Shown here: positions 16,924-26,268 of the stretch, piece by piece
Layout of the letters: each line of letters begins with the position of its first letter
Position numbering within the stretch: the first letter of the stretch is position 1
Source: Pseudoflavonifractor capillosus
GTDB lineage: Bacteria > Bacillota > Clostridia > Oscillospirales > Oscillospiraceae
DNA: 64,000 nucleotides
Direction: 5' to 3'
Assembly: GCF_016899775.1 (NCBI RefSeq)
Contig: NZ_JACJJE010000010.1
Coordinates: 18,631 to 82,630 of the forward strand
Notes under the pieces: generated by a model
Told to the model about the DNA's origin: nothing
The model's input: only the letters and a program-made list of their open reading frames with translations
The model's database searches: none
Translations under genes and position numbers: made by a program

Positions 16924-18246
16924 TTATCGCCATTTCTCCCTTGCGTACCGCAGCAGCTCCTCCCGGAAATCCGGGTGGGCGATGGCGGCCAGGGCCTCCG
17001 CCCGCTCCCGCAGGGTCTTGCCGGAGAGCTTGGCCACACCGTACTCGGTGGCCACATACTGGATCATGGTGCGGGGTGCGGAAACCGTGCTCCCCCCGGC
17101 GATGCAGGGGACGATGTTGGACTTCAGAGTGCCGTCCTTCTTCTTGTGGGTGGCATTCAGGCAGACGAAGCCCTTGCCGCCTTTGGAGCGGTAGGCCCCC
17201 TCCAGGAAGTCCATCTGTCCCCCGATGCCGGAGAGCTGCCGGGTCCCGGCGGACTCCCCGTTCTCCTGGCCCATCAGGTCCACTTCCACTCCGCCGTTGA
17301 TGCTGATGACATTGCTCATCCGGCTGATGCGCTCCACCGAGTGGACGTAATCCACATCCCCGGGGCGGAACAGCTGGGGCTCCTGGTCCAGCCAGTCGTA
17401 CAGCTCCTGAGAACCCATAGCCAGATTCCAGGTGGACCACCCCCGGTCCACCTCTTTTCTTGCATTGGTCAGCTTGCCCGCCTTCCACAGCTCCAGAAAG
17501 GCGTCGCTGATGGTCCCTGTGTGGCAGCCCAGGTCCTTCCGGTCCGACTGGGCCAGCAGCTTGGCCACGGTAAAGGGCACGCCGCCCACCCCCAGGGACA
17601 GCACCGCCCCGTCGGGGATCTCCTCCACCACCAGCTTGGCGATCTGGAGGTCGGTCTCGCTGGGCTCCCGGTAGCTGCGCAGGGGCAGGGGCTCGTGCTC
17701 CCCCTCCACCACATAGTCCGCCTCACTCAGGTGGACCCGGTGGGAGCCGTCCCCCCCCTGGAGCCGGGGCAGCTTCTCGTTGATTTCAAAAATCACGGTG
17801 CGGGCGCTCTCGAAAATGGTGCGCCAGGCATAGTTGGAGATGCCCAGGCCGCAGTACCCCTCTCCGTCCGGCCGGGACACCGGCACGAAGGCCACGTCGC
17901 AGCGGATGTGCCCGTCCCGGTACAGATAGGGCAGGGAACGCAGCATGGCGGGCATGAACCGCACCAACCCCCGGCTCTGGAGCTTGCGCTCATAGTCCCC
18001 GATGTGCCAGCTGTAGTATGTAAAGGACTCCTGCTCCGGGTCCTGCTCCACCACCTCAATCCGGGGGCGGATCACCAGACCGCCCCGGATCTTCACGTCC
18101 CGCACGGCCCCTTTCCGCCCGGCCAGCGCCCGGTCCAGCAGCTCCGGAAAGCCGGCTCCAAAGCCGTAGTCCACCCAGTCGCCGTCCCGAACTGCCTGGA
18201 CTGCCTCCTCGGGCGTGACAAATTTGATTGTCTCTTTGTGTACCAT
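16924..18246 (-). CDS. Acetyl-CoA hydrolase/transferase family protein (AbfT/But-type CoA-transferase)
   Basis: A 440-residue member of the 4-hydroxybutyrate/butyryl-CoA:acetate CoA-transferase family, with CoA-site signatures LSLGVGGVPFTVAK near 217-230, VEVDLMGQENGESAGTRQLS and GGQMDFLEGAYRSKGG. Such enzymes swap CoA between an acyl-CoA and acetate. The family normally has a catalytic glutamate in an H-[ST]-E-x-x-S/T-D motif; here it reads HTGTISD, with Gly at 244, so activity is uncertain. GGAGGG nine bases upstream fixes ATG 18246. It is the last gene of an operon with an aminotransferase and an acylating aldehyde dehydrogenase. Confidence 0.85.
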   Translation of the reverse strand: MVHKETIKFVTPEEAVQAVRDGDWVDYGFGAGFPELLDRALAGRKGAVRDVKIRGGLVIRPRIEVVEQDPEQESFTYYSWHIGDYERKLQSRGLVRFMPAMLRSLPYLYRDGHIRCDVAFVPVSRPDGEGYCGLGISNYAWRTIFESARTVIFEINEKLPRLQGGDGSHRVHLSEADYVVEGEHEPLPLRSYREPSETDLQIAKLVVEEIPDGAVLSLGVGGVPFTVAKLLAQSDRKDLGCHTGTISDAFLELWKAGKLTNARKEVDRGWSTWNLAMGSQELYDWLDQEPQLFRPGDVDYVHSVERISRMSNVISINGGVEVDLMGQENGESAGTRQLSGIGGQMDFLEGAYRSKGGKGFVCLNATHKKKDGTLKSNIVPCIAGGSTVSAPRTMIQYVATEYGVAKLSGKTLRERAEALAAIAHPDFREELLRYAREKWR

Positions 18247-18287
18247 AATAGCTTCCCTCCGTTTCAAAAATTTCCCCTCTGACTGGG

Positions 18288-18322
18288 CACAGAGGTACGG
18301 CTATAAAAGCCGTACCTCTGTG
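18288..18322 (-). terminator. 15-bp hairpin between the aldehyde dehydrogenase and CoA-transferase genes
   Basis: Arms 18288-18302 and 18308-18322 pair perfectly around ATAAA. No immediate U-tract is present on the reverse strand. It probably reduces read-through or protects the upstream message rather than stopping it fully. Confidence 0.6.
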
Positions 18323-18355
18323 CCGTGAAATGAAAGAAAGGGGGATCGTGATCGT

Positions 18356-19726
18356 TTAGTCAGCCCAGATCTCTTCATCCGATGGGACATACATATCGGG
18401 CACTCGATAGGAAATGCGACTCACATTCATCAGGTGCGTGTACCACAGATTCTCGCTGATAATGTTGTTGCCCCAGGTGCCGCAGCCCAAGGTGGTGGTG
18501 GGGTTCAGGCCGTTGTCCATGGCGCCGCCCAGAGCGGTGCCGCCCACCTGATTCACCGCATAGCGGGATACATTGACTACGTTGGGAACCGCTTCAATAT
18601 GCTCCCGGGTGTTGGAGTGGATCACCACGCTGTGGCCCATCCCCTCCACCGCCAGGTTGGCCCGGGCAATCTCCATGGCCTCATCCCAGGTGTCGTAGAG
18701 GAACAGCGCCAGCATGGGGAACAGCTTCTCCTTGGCCAGCACCTCGTCCCGGGCGTACCCGTGGGTGCAGCACACGATGACCTTGGCGTCCTGGGGGACG
18801 TCCTTCAGACCGGCCAGCTCCGCCATCTCCTGCACCGTCGTCCCGGTCCAGGCCTTGTTGAACACGCCGTCCGGGAAGGCGCTGTCCCGTACCTTGTCCG
18901 CTTCCTCCTGGGTTCCGATGTAATAGGCCCCGTTGGCCTTTACCGCCGCGATCATCTCCTCCGCCTTGTCACGGGGACAGATGATGTTCTGCTCGCAGGT
19001 GCACAGCACGCCGTTGTCAAAGGTGCGGCCCGCAATGACCATCTTGGCTACCTCGTCATAGTCCACATCCCGGTCCACCAGCACCTGGACGTTGCCTTGG
19101 CCCACGCCGTAGACGGGCTTCCCGGAGGAGTAGGCCGTCTTCACCAGCGCGGGGCCGCCTGTGCAGATGCACAGGTCGGCGGATTTCATCAGCCCGGCGG
19201 ACAGCTCCATGGTGGGCTCCGCGATGATCTGAATCAGGTGCTTGGGCATCCCCAGCCGGTCCAGAGCCTCGTTCATCAGTTCCACAGTTCGGGCGCCCAC
19301 CCGCTTGGCCCGGGGGTGGGGGCTGATAATGACCGCGTTGCCGCACTTCAGGGCGCACATGGAGTTGTGCATGGGGTTGATGACCGGGTTGGTGGTGGCG
19401 GTGACGCAGCCCACCACGCCGATGGGCTTGGCCACCTTGACAATTCCGGTCTCCTCATCCCGCTCGATAATACCGCGGCTCTTCTTGCCCTTCATCCGCC
19501 ACCAGGTGCTCTTGGACTTGTTCCGGCACTTGGCGATCTTGCTGTCCACCTTGCCCATCCGGGTCTCTTCCACCGCCAGGCTGGCCAGCTCCTCCGCATG
19601 GTCGTACACTGCCTTGCCGATGGCCCGCACGGCCTCGTCCACCTTCTCCTGGGGATATTCCGCAAACTCCTCCTGCGCTTTCCGCGCCGCAGCGATCAGT
19701 TCATTTAAATACTCCTGCGTGTCCAT
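18356..19726 (-). CDS. CoA-acylating aldehyde dehydrogenase (succinate-semialdehyde dehydrogenase-like)
   Basis: A 456-residue enzyme of the acylating aldehyde dehydrogenase family, close in length and layout to Clostridium SucD and the aldehyde half of AdhE. It shows VGCVTATTNPVINPMHNSMC near the start of the nucleotide-binding core, FDNGVLCTCEQN with the catalytic Cys at about 242, and PTTTLGCGTWGNN near the end. It interconverts an aldehyde and an acyl-CoA with NAD(P). Together with the aminotransferase upstream, a semialdehyde substrate such as succinate semialdehyde is likely. ATG 19726 is used; a GTG nine bases earlier is also possible because AGGAG lies between the two optimal spacings. 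Confidence 0.87.
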   Translation of the reverse strand: MDTQEYLNELIAAARKAQEEFAEYPQEKVDEAVRAIGKAVYDHAEELASLAVEETRMGKVDSKIAKCRNKSKSTWWRMKGKKSRGIIERDEETGIVKVAKPIGVVGCVTATTNPVINPMHNSMCALKCGNAVIISPHPRAKRVGARTVELMNEALDRLGMPKHLIQIIAEPTMELSAGLMKSADLCICTGGPALVKTAYSSGKPVYGVGQGNVQVLVDRDVDYDEVAKMVIAGRTFDNGVLCTCEQNIICPRDKAEEMIAAVKANGAYYIGTQEEADKVRDSAFPDGVFNKAWTGTTVQEMAELAGLKDVPQDAKVIVCCTHGYARDEVLAKEKLFPMLALFLYDTWDEAMEIARANLAVEGMGHSVVIHSNTREHIEAVPNVVNVSRYAVNQVGGTALGGAMDNGLNPTTTLGCGTWGNNIISENLWYTHLMNVSRISYRVPDMYVPSDEEIWAD

Positions 19727-19786
19727 ATCTAACACAACTCCTCTCTATCACAATTTCTTAGTCTCTGCAATAAAAATAGGACTTTG

Positions 19787-20266
19787 TCAGGGAAAAGGTT
19801 TTTCCTTACCTGTAACAGTTTTCATCTGGATGCACCACACCCGGACACGTGAACAACTTCTGGAGAAGGCCTGCTCAAAACGGTCCTCTATCATATTAGC
19901 AGGAGTCAGCTTTTTGCACAGAGCATGAAGCGCTAGAGCTTTTTCTGTGTCGTCCGTAATTTCTGACGCAATTCCCATTACATTTGCGGATTGATAATAG
20001 GTAGTGAATTTATCAGTTGCTGCTTGGTTAAATGCTACAAAGGATACGCACACTCGTGGATCATGTTCTAAGAAAGACACTTTCGTTCCTTCAACGGCTC
20101 CATGGAAATATAGACGATCCTCTACACGAGCAAAAGAAACCGGAGTACAGTAGGGACCTCCATTTGTATTTTCGTTTTCGCCAACCATTGCGATTACGCC
20201 ATACGCACATCGGTCTATTACCTGATAGGCAAAAGCCCGATCTTTCTCAAAGTCTTTGCGTCTCAT
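19787..20266 (-). CDS. Pyridoxamine 5'-phosphate oxidase-like flavin-binding protein
   Basis: A 159-residue protein of the split-barrel PPOX/NimA family: CAYGVIAMV, PYCTPVSFARVEDRLYFHGA, GTKVSFLEHDPRVCVSFV and a C-terminal VWCIQMKTVTGKEKP. Members bind FMN or a related cofactor and reduce small molecules; the substrate cannot be read here. ATG 20266 is preferred because AAGGAAAT lies nine bases upstream. It sits between the aminotransferase and the aldehyde dehydrogenase with short gaps, so it shares their transcript. Confidence 0.8.
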   Translation of the reverse strand: MRRKDFEKDRAFAYQVIDRCAYGVIAMVGENENTNGGPYCTPVSFARVEDRLYFHGAVEGTKVSFLEHDPRVCVSFVAFNQAATDKFTTYYQSANVMGIASEITDDTEKALALHALCKKLTPANMIEDRFEQAFSRSCSRVRVWCIQMKTVTGKEKPFP

Positions 20267-20291
20267 ACTGATTTCCTTATCCACTGTTACA

Positions 20292-21578
20292 TCAACCGTT
20301 AACAGTTTCAGCCAGCGCCGCATCCATAATCTCAAAGGCGATGTTCAAAGTCTCCTCATCTACATTGAGCGGTGGAATCAGGCGGATATTGTTGTGGTCG
20401 GCACCGCAGTCCAGTAGGAACAGGTCACGCTTCAGGGCATTGGCCTTAAAGGCACCGCAGATATCACCCGCGGGCGACTTGTCCTCGGGGTGGACAAATT
20501 CCATGGCGTTCATCAGCCCGACGCCACGCACATCCCCGATCACGTCGTATTTATCCTGGAGGGTGTGCAGCTTAGCTCGTACGATCTCGCCCATTTTCCG
20601 ACAGTTCTCCAGCACGCCGCCTTCATACAGCTCTTCCAAAACGGCCAGAGAGGCTGCACAGGAGACCGGGTTGCCGCCAAAAGTTCCTCCATGGGCACCC
20701 TTGGCCCACTTGTCCATAATCTCAGCCTTGCCGAACACCGCACTCAGAGGCAGGCCGCCAGCGATGGCCTTGGCTGAGGTAAAGATGTCTGGCTCTACAC
20801 CCAGAGTCTGCCAGGCAAAGAGACTGCCGGTGCGGCCAAATCCGCTCTGGACCTCGTCGAAAATCAGCAGGATGCCGTGTTTGTCGCACAGGTCCCGTAC
20901 ATACTGCAGCCACTCCACGGGTGGGACCACATAGCCGCCCTCTCCCTGAATCGGCTCCATAATAATGCCGGCCACCATAGAGGGATCCACGATCTTCTTG
21001 AACAGATCGTCAAACTGGGTCATGTACTCCTTGGGACACTTGCCGTCCTCCATCTTATAGGGGGTGCGGAACAGGTAGGGGTACTCAGCAAAGTACACGC
21101 TGGGCATCATGGGCTCGTAGTACTTGCGGTAGGCGGCGTTGGAGGTGGTAATGGTTGCGGTGGCCATGGTGCGGCCGTGGAACGCATTCTTCATGGAGAT
21201 GATGACCGGGCGATGGGTGGCGTACTTGGCCAGCTTCATGGCGCCTTCGTTGGCCTCCGCACCGGCATTGGAAAAATACACCTTATATTTCCCGCCGGTC
21301 TTCTCCACCAGTTTCTCCACCAGGGTGGTATAGGGCTCGTAGTAGAGCACGTTATGCCCCGCATGGATCAGCGTATGCAGCTGCTTCTCAGCGGCGGCGA
21401 TGATCTTGGGGTGGCAATGGCCCAGCGCGTTGCAGGCGATCCCAGATGCAAAGTCCAAAATTTTCCGTCCATCCTCGGTGTAGAGATAACAGCCTTCCCC
21501 TCGGATGACGCACGGCGTCGTATCGCTGTGGAGCGCCATCGGCGGCATCAAATTCTGCAATCTTTCGTTCTGTGTCAT
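20292..21578 (-). CDS. gabT: Class III aminotransferase, 4-aminobutyrate aminotransferase-like
   Basis: A 428-residue PLP enzyme with the complete class III pattern: FSNAGAEANEGAMKLAK near 102-118, HGRTMATATIT near 134, FDEVQSGFGRTG at 240-251 and the PLP lysine K270 in TSAKAIAGGLP. It removes an omega-amino group, classically from GABA, giving succinate semialdehyde and glutamate. The first gene of its operon, it feeds the acylating dehydrogenase. The substrate could also be beta-alanine, 5-aminovalerate or ornithine, so the symbol indicates the family, not a proven substrate. Confidence 0.88.
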   Translation of the reverse strand: MTQNERLQNLMPPMALHSDTTPCVIRGEGCYLYTEDGRKILDFASGIACNALGHCHPKIIAAAEKQLHTLIHAGHNVLYYEPYTTLVEKLVEKTGGKYKVYFSNAGAEANEGAMKLAKYATHRPVIISMKNAFHGRTMATATITTSNAAYRKYYEPMMPSVYFAEYPYLFRTPYKMEDGKCPKEYMTQFDDLFKKIVDPSMVAGIIMEPIQGEGGYVVPPVEWLQYVRDLCDKHGILLIFDEVQSGFGRTGSLFAWQTLGVEPDIFTSAKAIAGGLPLSAVFGKAEIMDKWAKGAHGGTFGGNPVSCAASLAVLEELYEGGVLENCRKMGEIVRAKLHTLQDKYDVIGDVRGVGLMNAMEFVHPEDKSPAGDICGAFKANALKRDLFLLDCGADHNNIRLIPPLNVDEETLNIAFEIMDAALAETVNG

Positions 21579-21906
21579 GCGGCATCTTCCTTTCTGAAAT
21601 CAGTATCCCAAATAGAAACGGGGGCAACTCCTTATGTCGCGATTATAGCAACTACTCTCATCAAATGATTGTAAAAAGTGGACATTATATTTCTGAGATT
21701 TTCTATCTTCTTGGACAATATGTCAGACAACTGCCCCCCGAACTCCTCCAACCTAATTTGGACTGATTTCTCTCAAGAAAGGTCTTTCGACAAACTGAAG
21801 ACCGTGCTGCAGAAGGACACTTTACAGCACACTATATTTTGCATAATTTCGCAGATTTATAGTTTATGAAATGACATACGGTACAGGGCCTTGAAGCCAT
21901 TTTCAG

Positions 21907-22155
21907 CGTATCAACAACCACCTGGTTAACCAAAATCAGTCGATTGCTGATATCTAACAGGAACTGAAGAACACGCAGGAGACAAAGACTGGGGAGTTGG
22001 CCGCACTTCGCATAGAACTGGAGTATATCCAGGCGGAACTAGATGTTAAGAAGTCCGCGCTCATGACAGAATTGAAACAGAAAAAGTGTGATATGGAAGG
22101 AATGAAGAAAAATCGCGAAAAGAAAAAGGGCATACCAGAAGCATCCAGCACATAA
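21907..22155 (+). pseudogene. Broken coiled-coil ORF in an old insertion
   Basis: A forward frame reads RINNHLVNQNQSIADI, a TAA at 21955-21957, then continues in frame as QELKNTQETKTGELAALRIE and a Lys/Glu-rich helix to the stop at 22153-22155. The heptad pattern runs through the stop, so this looks like one protein interrupted by a nonsense codon. The family is not recognised. It lies just before a tRNA-derived attachment scar, so it is likely the last remnant of an integrated element. The surrounding 1 kb has no intact gene. Confidence 0.4.
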
Positions 22156-22322
22156 AGGAAACCGGCTGGACAAGGAGTATTCTGCCCCTGCCCCAAATTC
22201 TGACCCAGATTGCTAAAAATCGCCGTGGAGCGGAGAGTACCTAACCTTCGGCTTTTACCGGTTTTCAGCCTAAAAATGCCAGAAAAGCGTTGAAGCGCAG
22301 CGAACGGCCAAACTAACAGCGG

Positions 22323-22367
22323 CTCATAATCCGGAGGTTGCAGGTTCAAGTTCTCCTCCCACAACCA
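22323..22367 (+). other. 3' half of a CAT-anticodon tRNA, probable attachment-site scar
   Basis: The stretch begins with a seven-base anticodon loop CTCATAA, then TCCGG, a variable region, a T-arm around TTCAAGT and an acceptor strand ending CCCACAACCA. The 5' half of a tRNA is absent: the bases before the loop cannot form the anticodon stem, and no TGTGGGA lies 70 bases upstream. The T-stem has mismatches. This is what remains when an integrase recombines within a tRNA gene, and a native terminator follows. Confidence 0.65.
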
Positions 22368-22370
22368 GAA

Positions 22371-22410
22371 GACCCTTGAAGCTCAAAGGCTTCAAGGGTC
22401 TTATTTTTTC
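22371..22410 (+). terminator. Intrinsic terminator after the tRNA fragment
   Basis: A perfect 12-bp stem (22371-22382 with 22389-22400) with loop TCAAAG is followed by TTATTTTTTC. It stands four bases after the CCA end, the usual place for a tRNA gene's terminator. Confidence 0.88.
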
Positions 22411-22582
22411 TTGACCGGTCTGAAATGAGGTCCCTAGCATTTTTCTAACACATGTTCAATTTTTCAGTCAACTTAGGCCTCTCAGGGCTCTATGGCAGAA
22501 GGCTTTTCAATTTCTCCGAAAGGCGCTCTGTCAAGTGCTCAGGACACCAGTTCCAGAAGGAACGCAAGTATTAACAGTAAAG

Positions 22583-22613
22583 AGGCTGCCGTTTCCGCCG
22601 GGAACGACAGCCT
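22583..22613 (-). terminator. Terminator of the AKR/flavin reductase operon
   Basis: On the reverse strand AGGCTGTCGTTCC pairs with GGAAACGGCAGCCT with small mismatches and a four-base loop, followed by CTTT. It lies seven bases after the flavin reductase stop. Confidence 0.65.
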
Positions 22614-22619
22614 GTGCTG

Positions 22620-23180
22620 TTATTTCAATTGACTGCCGTCTGAAAAGGCCTTACCCATCTTTTCACCCAAACTCCAGTATGTCCCATTGGCCGGGTCAAA
22701 GGTGAGCGGCTTCAGCTTGGCCGGGTCGATCATCCCCGCCTCGTCCAGGATAGCCTCGTCCGCCCCGGCGTTTACGATCTCCCCCACCATGAAGTGGGTG
22801 TTCGGGTCGTAGCTGAGCAGCCTGCACTCCAGCACCAGGGGCAGTTCGTCGATCATAGGTGCGTCCACAAATTCGCTCCTGGTCACATGGAAGCCGCTCC
22901 GCTCCAGCTTGTCGGGCACCTCGTTTCCTGCGACCAGCCCCACATAGTCGGCCTCCACCAGATGGGCCTCGTCCGCCACGCTGACGGTGAAGGCCTTCCG
23001 CTCCAAAATGTTCTCCACGGTCTTGTGGTTGGAACTGAGGCACAGGAAGATCTTGTCGCCCCCCGCGATGCCGCCCCAGGCGGCGTTCATGGCGTCCGGC
23101 GTTCCATCCTTGTCGCAGCTGGCGATGACCATCACCGGCTGCGGATATAAAAAGGGCTTGGCCCCAAAGTTTTTTCTCAT
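22620..23180 (-). CDS. Flavin reductase-like / flavoredoxin family protein
   Basis: A 186-residue FMN-binding split-barrel protein: PQPVMVIASCDKDGTPDAMN, GGDKIFLCLSSNHKTVENI and FTVSVADEAHLVEADYVG. The family holds flavin reductases and flavoredoxins that pass electrons to partner proteins. GGAGAG precedes the ATG. It is the last gene of the five-gene operon with three aldo/keto reductases, so it probably contributes flavin or electron chemistry to the same process. Confidence 0.85.
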   Translation of the reverse strand: MRKNFGAKPFLYPQPVMVIASCDKDGTPDAMNAAWGGIAGGDKIFLCLSSNHKTVENILERKAFTVSVADEAHLVEADYVGLVAGNEVPDKLERSGFHVTRSEFVDAPMIDELPLVLECRLLSYDPNTHFMVGEIVNAGADEAILDEAGMIDPAKLKPLTFDPANGTYWSLGEKMGKAFSDGSQLK

Positions 23181-23198
23181 CGCAATTTCTCTCCTGTA

Positions 23199-24050
23199 TC
23201 AATCATGGATCTTATAGTTTCGAAGCAGCATCTCCGCCACACCGGGGGCCTCCGGATCGTGGCTGCCCCTGCCGGTGTCCAGGGAGCGCAGCTCCACCAT
23301 CTCAGCTTCGGCCAGTTCAAAGTCGAAGATGTCCAGGTTTCCGGCGATCCGCCCCGGGTTGGTGGACTTGGGCAGAACGATGAGGCCGCTCTGCACTTCA
23401 AAGCGGAGGATGATCTGGCCGGAGTTCTTGCCGTATTTCTCCGCCAGCTTGGCAATGACGGGGTGGGAGAGCAGGCTGCTGTCCCCGTGGCCCAGAGGCT
23501 GATAGGCCTCGATCTTCACATCATCCTTGGCCAGCAGTTCTCTAAGTTCCCGCTGTTGGAAGAAAGGGTTGCACTCCACCTGGTTCACCGCCGGGAGGGT
23601 CTTGAACTGGGGAACAAACTCCTTCCAGATCTTCGGCGTCATGTTGCTCACGCCGATGGACCGGACCTCGCCCGCGGCCTTGGCCTCCTCCAGCGCCTTC
23701 CACGCTCCGGCTACATCGCCGTAGGGCTGGTGGAGCAGGTAGAGGTCCACATAGTCCATTCCCAGCTTCTCCAGAGAGGTGTCCAGGCCCTTCTTTGCCG
23801 CCTCATAGCCGTAGTCCTGGAGCCACAGCTTGCTGGTGATGAAAATCTCCTCCCGGGGGATGCCGCTGTCCCGGACCGCCCGACCCACATCCGCTTCGTT
23901 GACATAGGCGGCCGCCGTGTCGATGTGCCGGTACCCGGCGTCCAGGGCCGTCCGCACCGCGTCGTAGGTGGGGCCGTCGGCGGGGATTAAAAATACCCCA
24001 AAACCGACTGTGGGGATCTTGTTGCCGTCGTTCAGTGTGATGGTCGTCAT
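23199..24050 (-). CDS. Aldo/keto reductase (copy 1 of 3)
   Basis: A 283-residue TIM-barrel AKR. The catalytic tetrad is visible: Asp and Tyr in HIDTAAAYVNE, Lys in FITSKLW and His in YLLHQPYG. NADP-site residues follow near LPKSTNPGRIAGN. It reduces aldehydes or ketones with NADPH; the substrate is unknown. A good AAGGAG precedes the ATG. Two related genes lie upstream on the same strand, and the three are similar enough to suggest duplication followed by divergence. Confidence 0.9.
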   Translation of the reverse strand: MTTITLNDGNKIPTVGFGVFLIPADGPTYDAVRTALDAGYRHIDTAAAYVNEADVGRAVRDSGIPREEIFITSKLWLQDYGYEAAKKGLDTSLEKLGMDYVDLYLLHQPYGDVAGAWKALEEAKAAGEVRSIGVSNMTPKIWKEFVPQFKTLPAVNQVECNPFFQQRELRELLAKDDVKIEAYQPLGHGDSSLLSHPVIAKLAEKYGKNSGQIILRFEVQSGLIVLPKSTNPGRIAGNLDIFDFELAEAEMVELRSLDTGRGSHDPEAPGVAEMLLRNYKIHD

Positions 24051-24065
24051 GTGAAAACACTCCTT

Positions 24066-25211
24066 TTATGAATTTCTGTTTGCGTCGATGATCTCCTGCA
24101 GAGAGATATGGGGATTGCGGTAGCGCGCCTTGGGATTTTTATCTGCGATGCTCAGCCCGATGGCCTTCTGCGGACAGTTCTGGGCGCAGGCCAGGCAAAA
24201 TTCGCAGGTAGTTTGTTTCCTCCTGGCCTTGCCGCCCTCTAGGTAAAAGTTACCCACGGGACATACTGATTGGCACACCCCGCATCCGATGCAGCCCTCC
24301 AGCACTGTGATCTGGCTGTCCGTCTGGTCCCAGATGGGGTCGCTGGTGCCGATGCCCTGGTAGATGCAGAAGTCGTCTCCATCCCAGCCGCCGTCGGACA
24401 CCACCTGTTCCAGATAGTCCACCGTCTCCACCGGCTGATACAGCCCGCCGTAGGTCCCCATGATCCAGCAGTCCCCGCTCATGGGTACGAAGTACTTGAT
24501 GTAGTCCAGGTTATAGATAAACTGATACCAGGTTGTGACCGCCCCCAGGGAGAAACCGCCGAAGGCCCGGTGCTCCCGGGAGGCCTGAAGCCCCTCCTCC
24601 GTCACGTCCTGGGCATAGGTGTGGTACCGGCTCTCCACAAAGGGGATCAGGTTCTCCCTTAAATCCCGGTGGAACACGGACAGCTCCTCCACCGAGCGGG
24701 AAAAGCCCTGGGACTGGTTCTGGGCATCGAAGGTGGCACACACCACGATCACCGGCGGGATGTCCCCATTTTCGATCATGTGGTCCAGCATGGGAACGAT
24801 ATCGCTCTGGGCCGGGTCGAAGAAGTCCCCCGCCGTCATGGTCCAGCCGTGCATCAGATAGAGGACGTCATACCGGGTATCCTGGTCCGCTTCGTCATAG
24901 TCGTAGGGCAGATAGACATAGGCGGTTTTCTGGATGGCGGGCTCGGCAGGGTCCGTATAGTTTCGACTGTCGTAGGTGATCTCCACCACTTGCCCGGGGT
25001 GGCCGGAGGGGACAAAATATTCCTCCGGCACCGCGCTGATGTACTCGGTCTGTTCCTGGGATGCGGTCTCTTCCCGCTCCATATTCCCTGCCGCCTCTGC
25101 CATCTGGGTGGTCTGCTCCGGCTGGGGCCGGTCCGTACCGGACCCGCTGCTGCAGGCCGTCAGGCCAAGCATCGCCAGAACAAGTAGTCCCGTAATCAGT
25201 AATGGTTTCAT
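24066..25211 (-). CDS. Chimeric lipoprotein: truncated esterase fused to a two-[4Fe-4S] ferredoxin domain
   Basis: A single 381-codon frame. Residues 1-20 form a lipoprotein signal (lipobox LTAC, C20). Residues 75-300 are an esterase-D/feruloyl-esterase-like hydrolase with VLYLMHGW and the nucleophile S221 in GGFSLGA. The usual 3' part with the catalytic His is missing. From about residue 303 the protein becomes a dicluster ferredoxin (CIGCGVC at 307-313, C317; CEFCLAC at 336-342, C346), like the tail of EFR1-type flavodoxin-ferredoxins. An exported ferredoxin on an esterase lacking its His makes little sense, so an in-frame deletion fusion is likely. A good ribosome binding site is present. 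Confidence 0.8.
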   Translation of the reverse strand: MKPLLITGLLVLAMLGLTACSSGSGTDRPQPEQTTQMAEAAGNMEREETASQEQTEYISAVPEEYFVPSGHPGQVVEITYDSRNYTDPAEPAIQKTAYVYLPYDYDEADQDTRYDVLYLMHGWTMTAGDFFDPAQSDIVPMLDHMIENGDIPPVIVVCATFDAQNQSQGFSRSVEELSVFHRDLRENLIPFVESRYHTYAQDVTEEGLQASREHRAFGGFSLGAVTTWYQFIYNLDYIKYFVPMSGDCWIMGTYGGLYQPVETVDYLEQVVSDGGWDGDDFCIYQGIGTSDPIWDQTDSQITVLEGCIGCGVCQSVCPVGNFYLEGGKARRKQTTCEFCLACAQNCPQKAIGLSIADKNPKARYRNPHISLQEIIDANRNS

Positions 25212-25243
25212 GTTCTTGTTACCTCTTGCGGAAACAAAATCGC

Positions 25244-25284
25244 CGGCTGGCAGGGTCCGGCATGGTGTCGGACCCCGCCAGCCG
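25244..25284 (-). terminator. Hairpin between the AKR and esterase-ferredoxin genes
   Basis: Arms 25244-25259 and 25269-25284 pair over 16 positions with one mismatch. On the reverse strand it is followed by ATTTTGTTT. It would end part of the transcript of the two upstream reductases before the chimeric gene. Confidence 0.7.
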
Positions 25285-25299
25285 TTTCAAAGGGCAACC

Positions 25300-26175
<876 letters not shown>

Positions 26176-26268
26176 TCATCTTATAAACTGCAGTGGATGG
26201 TTGTCTTGTATGGATCGCGGCTCCGCCGCCTCCGCGGAGAGTTCTTTCTCCGTGGTGTTCCGTTCCCC

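Noticed and set aside
16975..19708. Long forward frames over the CoA-transferase and aldehyde dehydrogenase genes
   Set aside because: Antisense to genes with complete family motifs; no domains or ribosome binding sites of their own.
22301..22367. An intact tRNA gene
   Set aside because: The 5' acceptor strand, D-arm and 5' side of the anticodon stem are missing and the T-stem is imperfect; only the 3' half is present.
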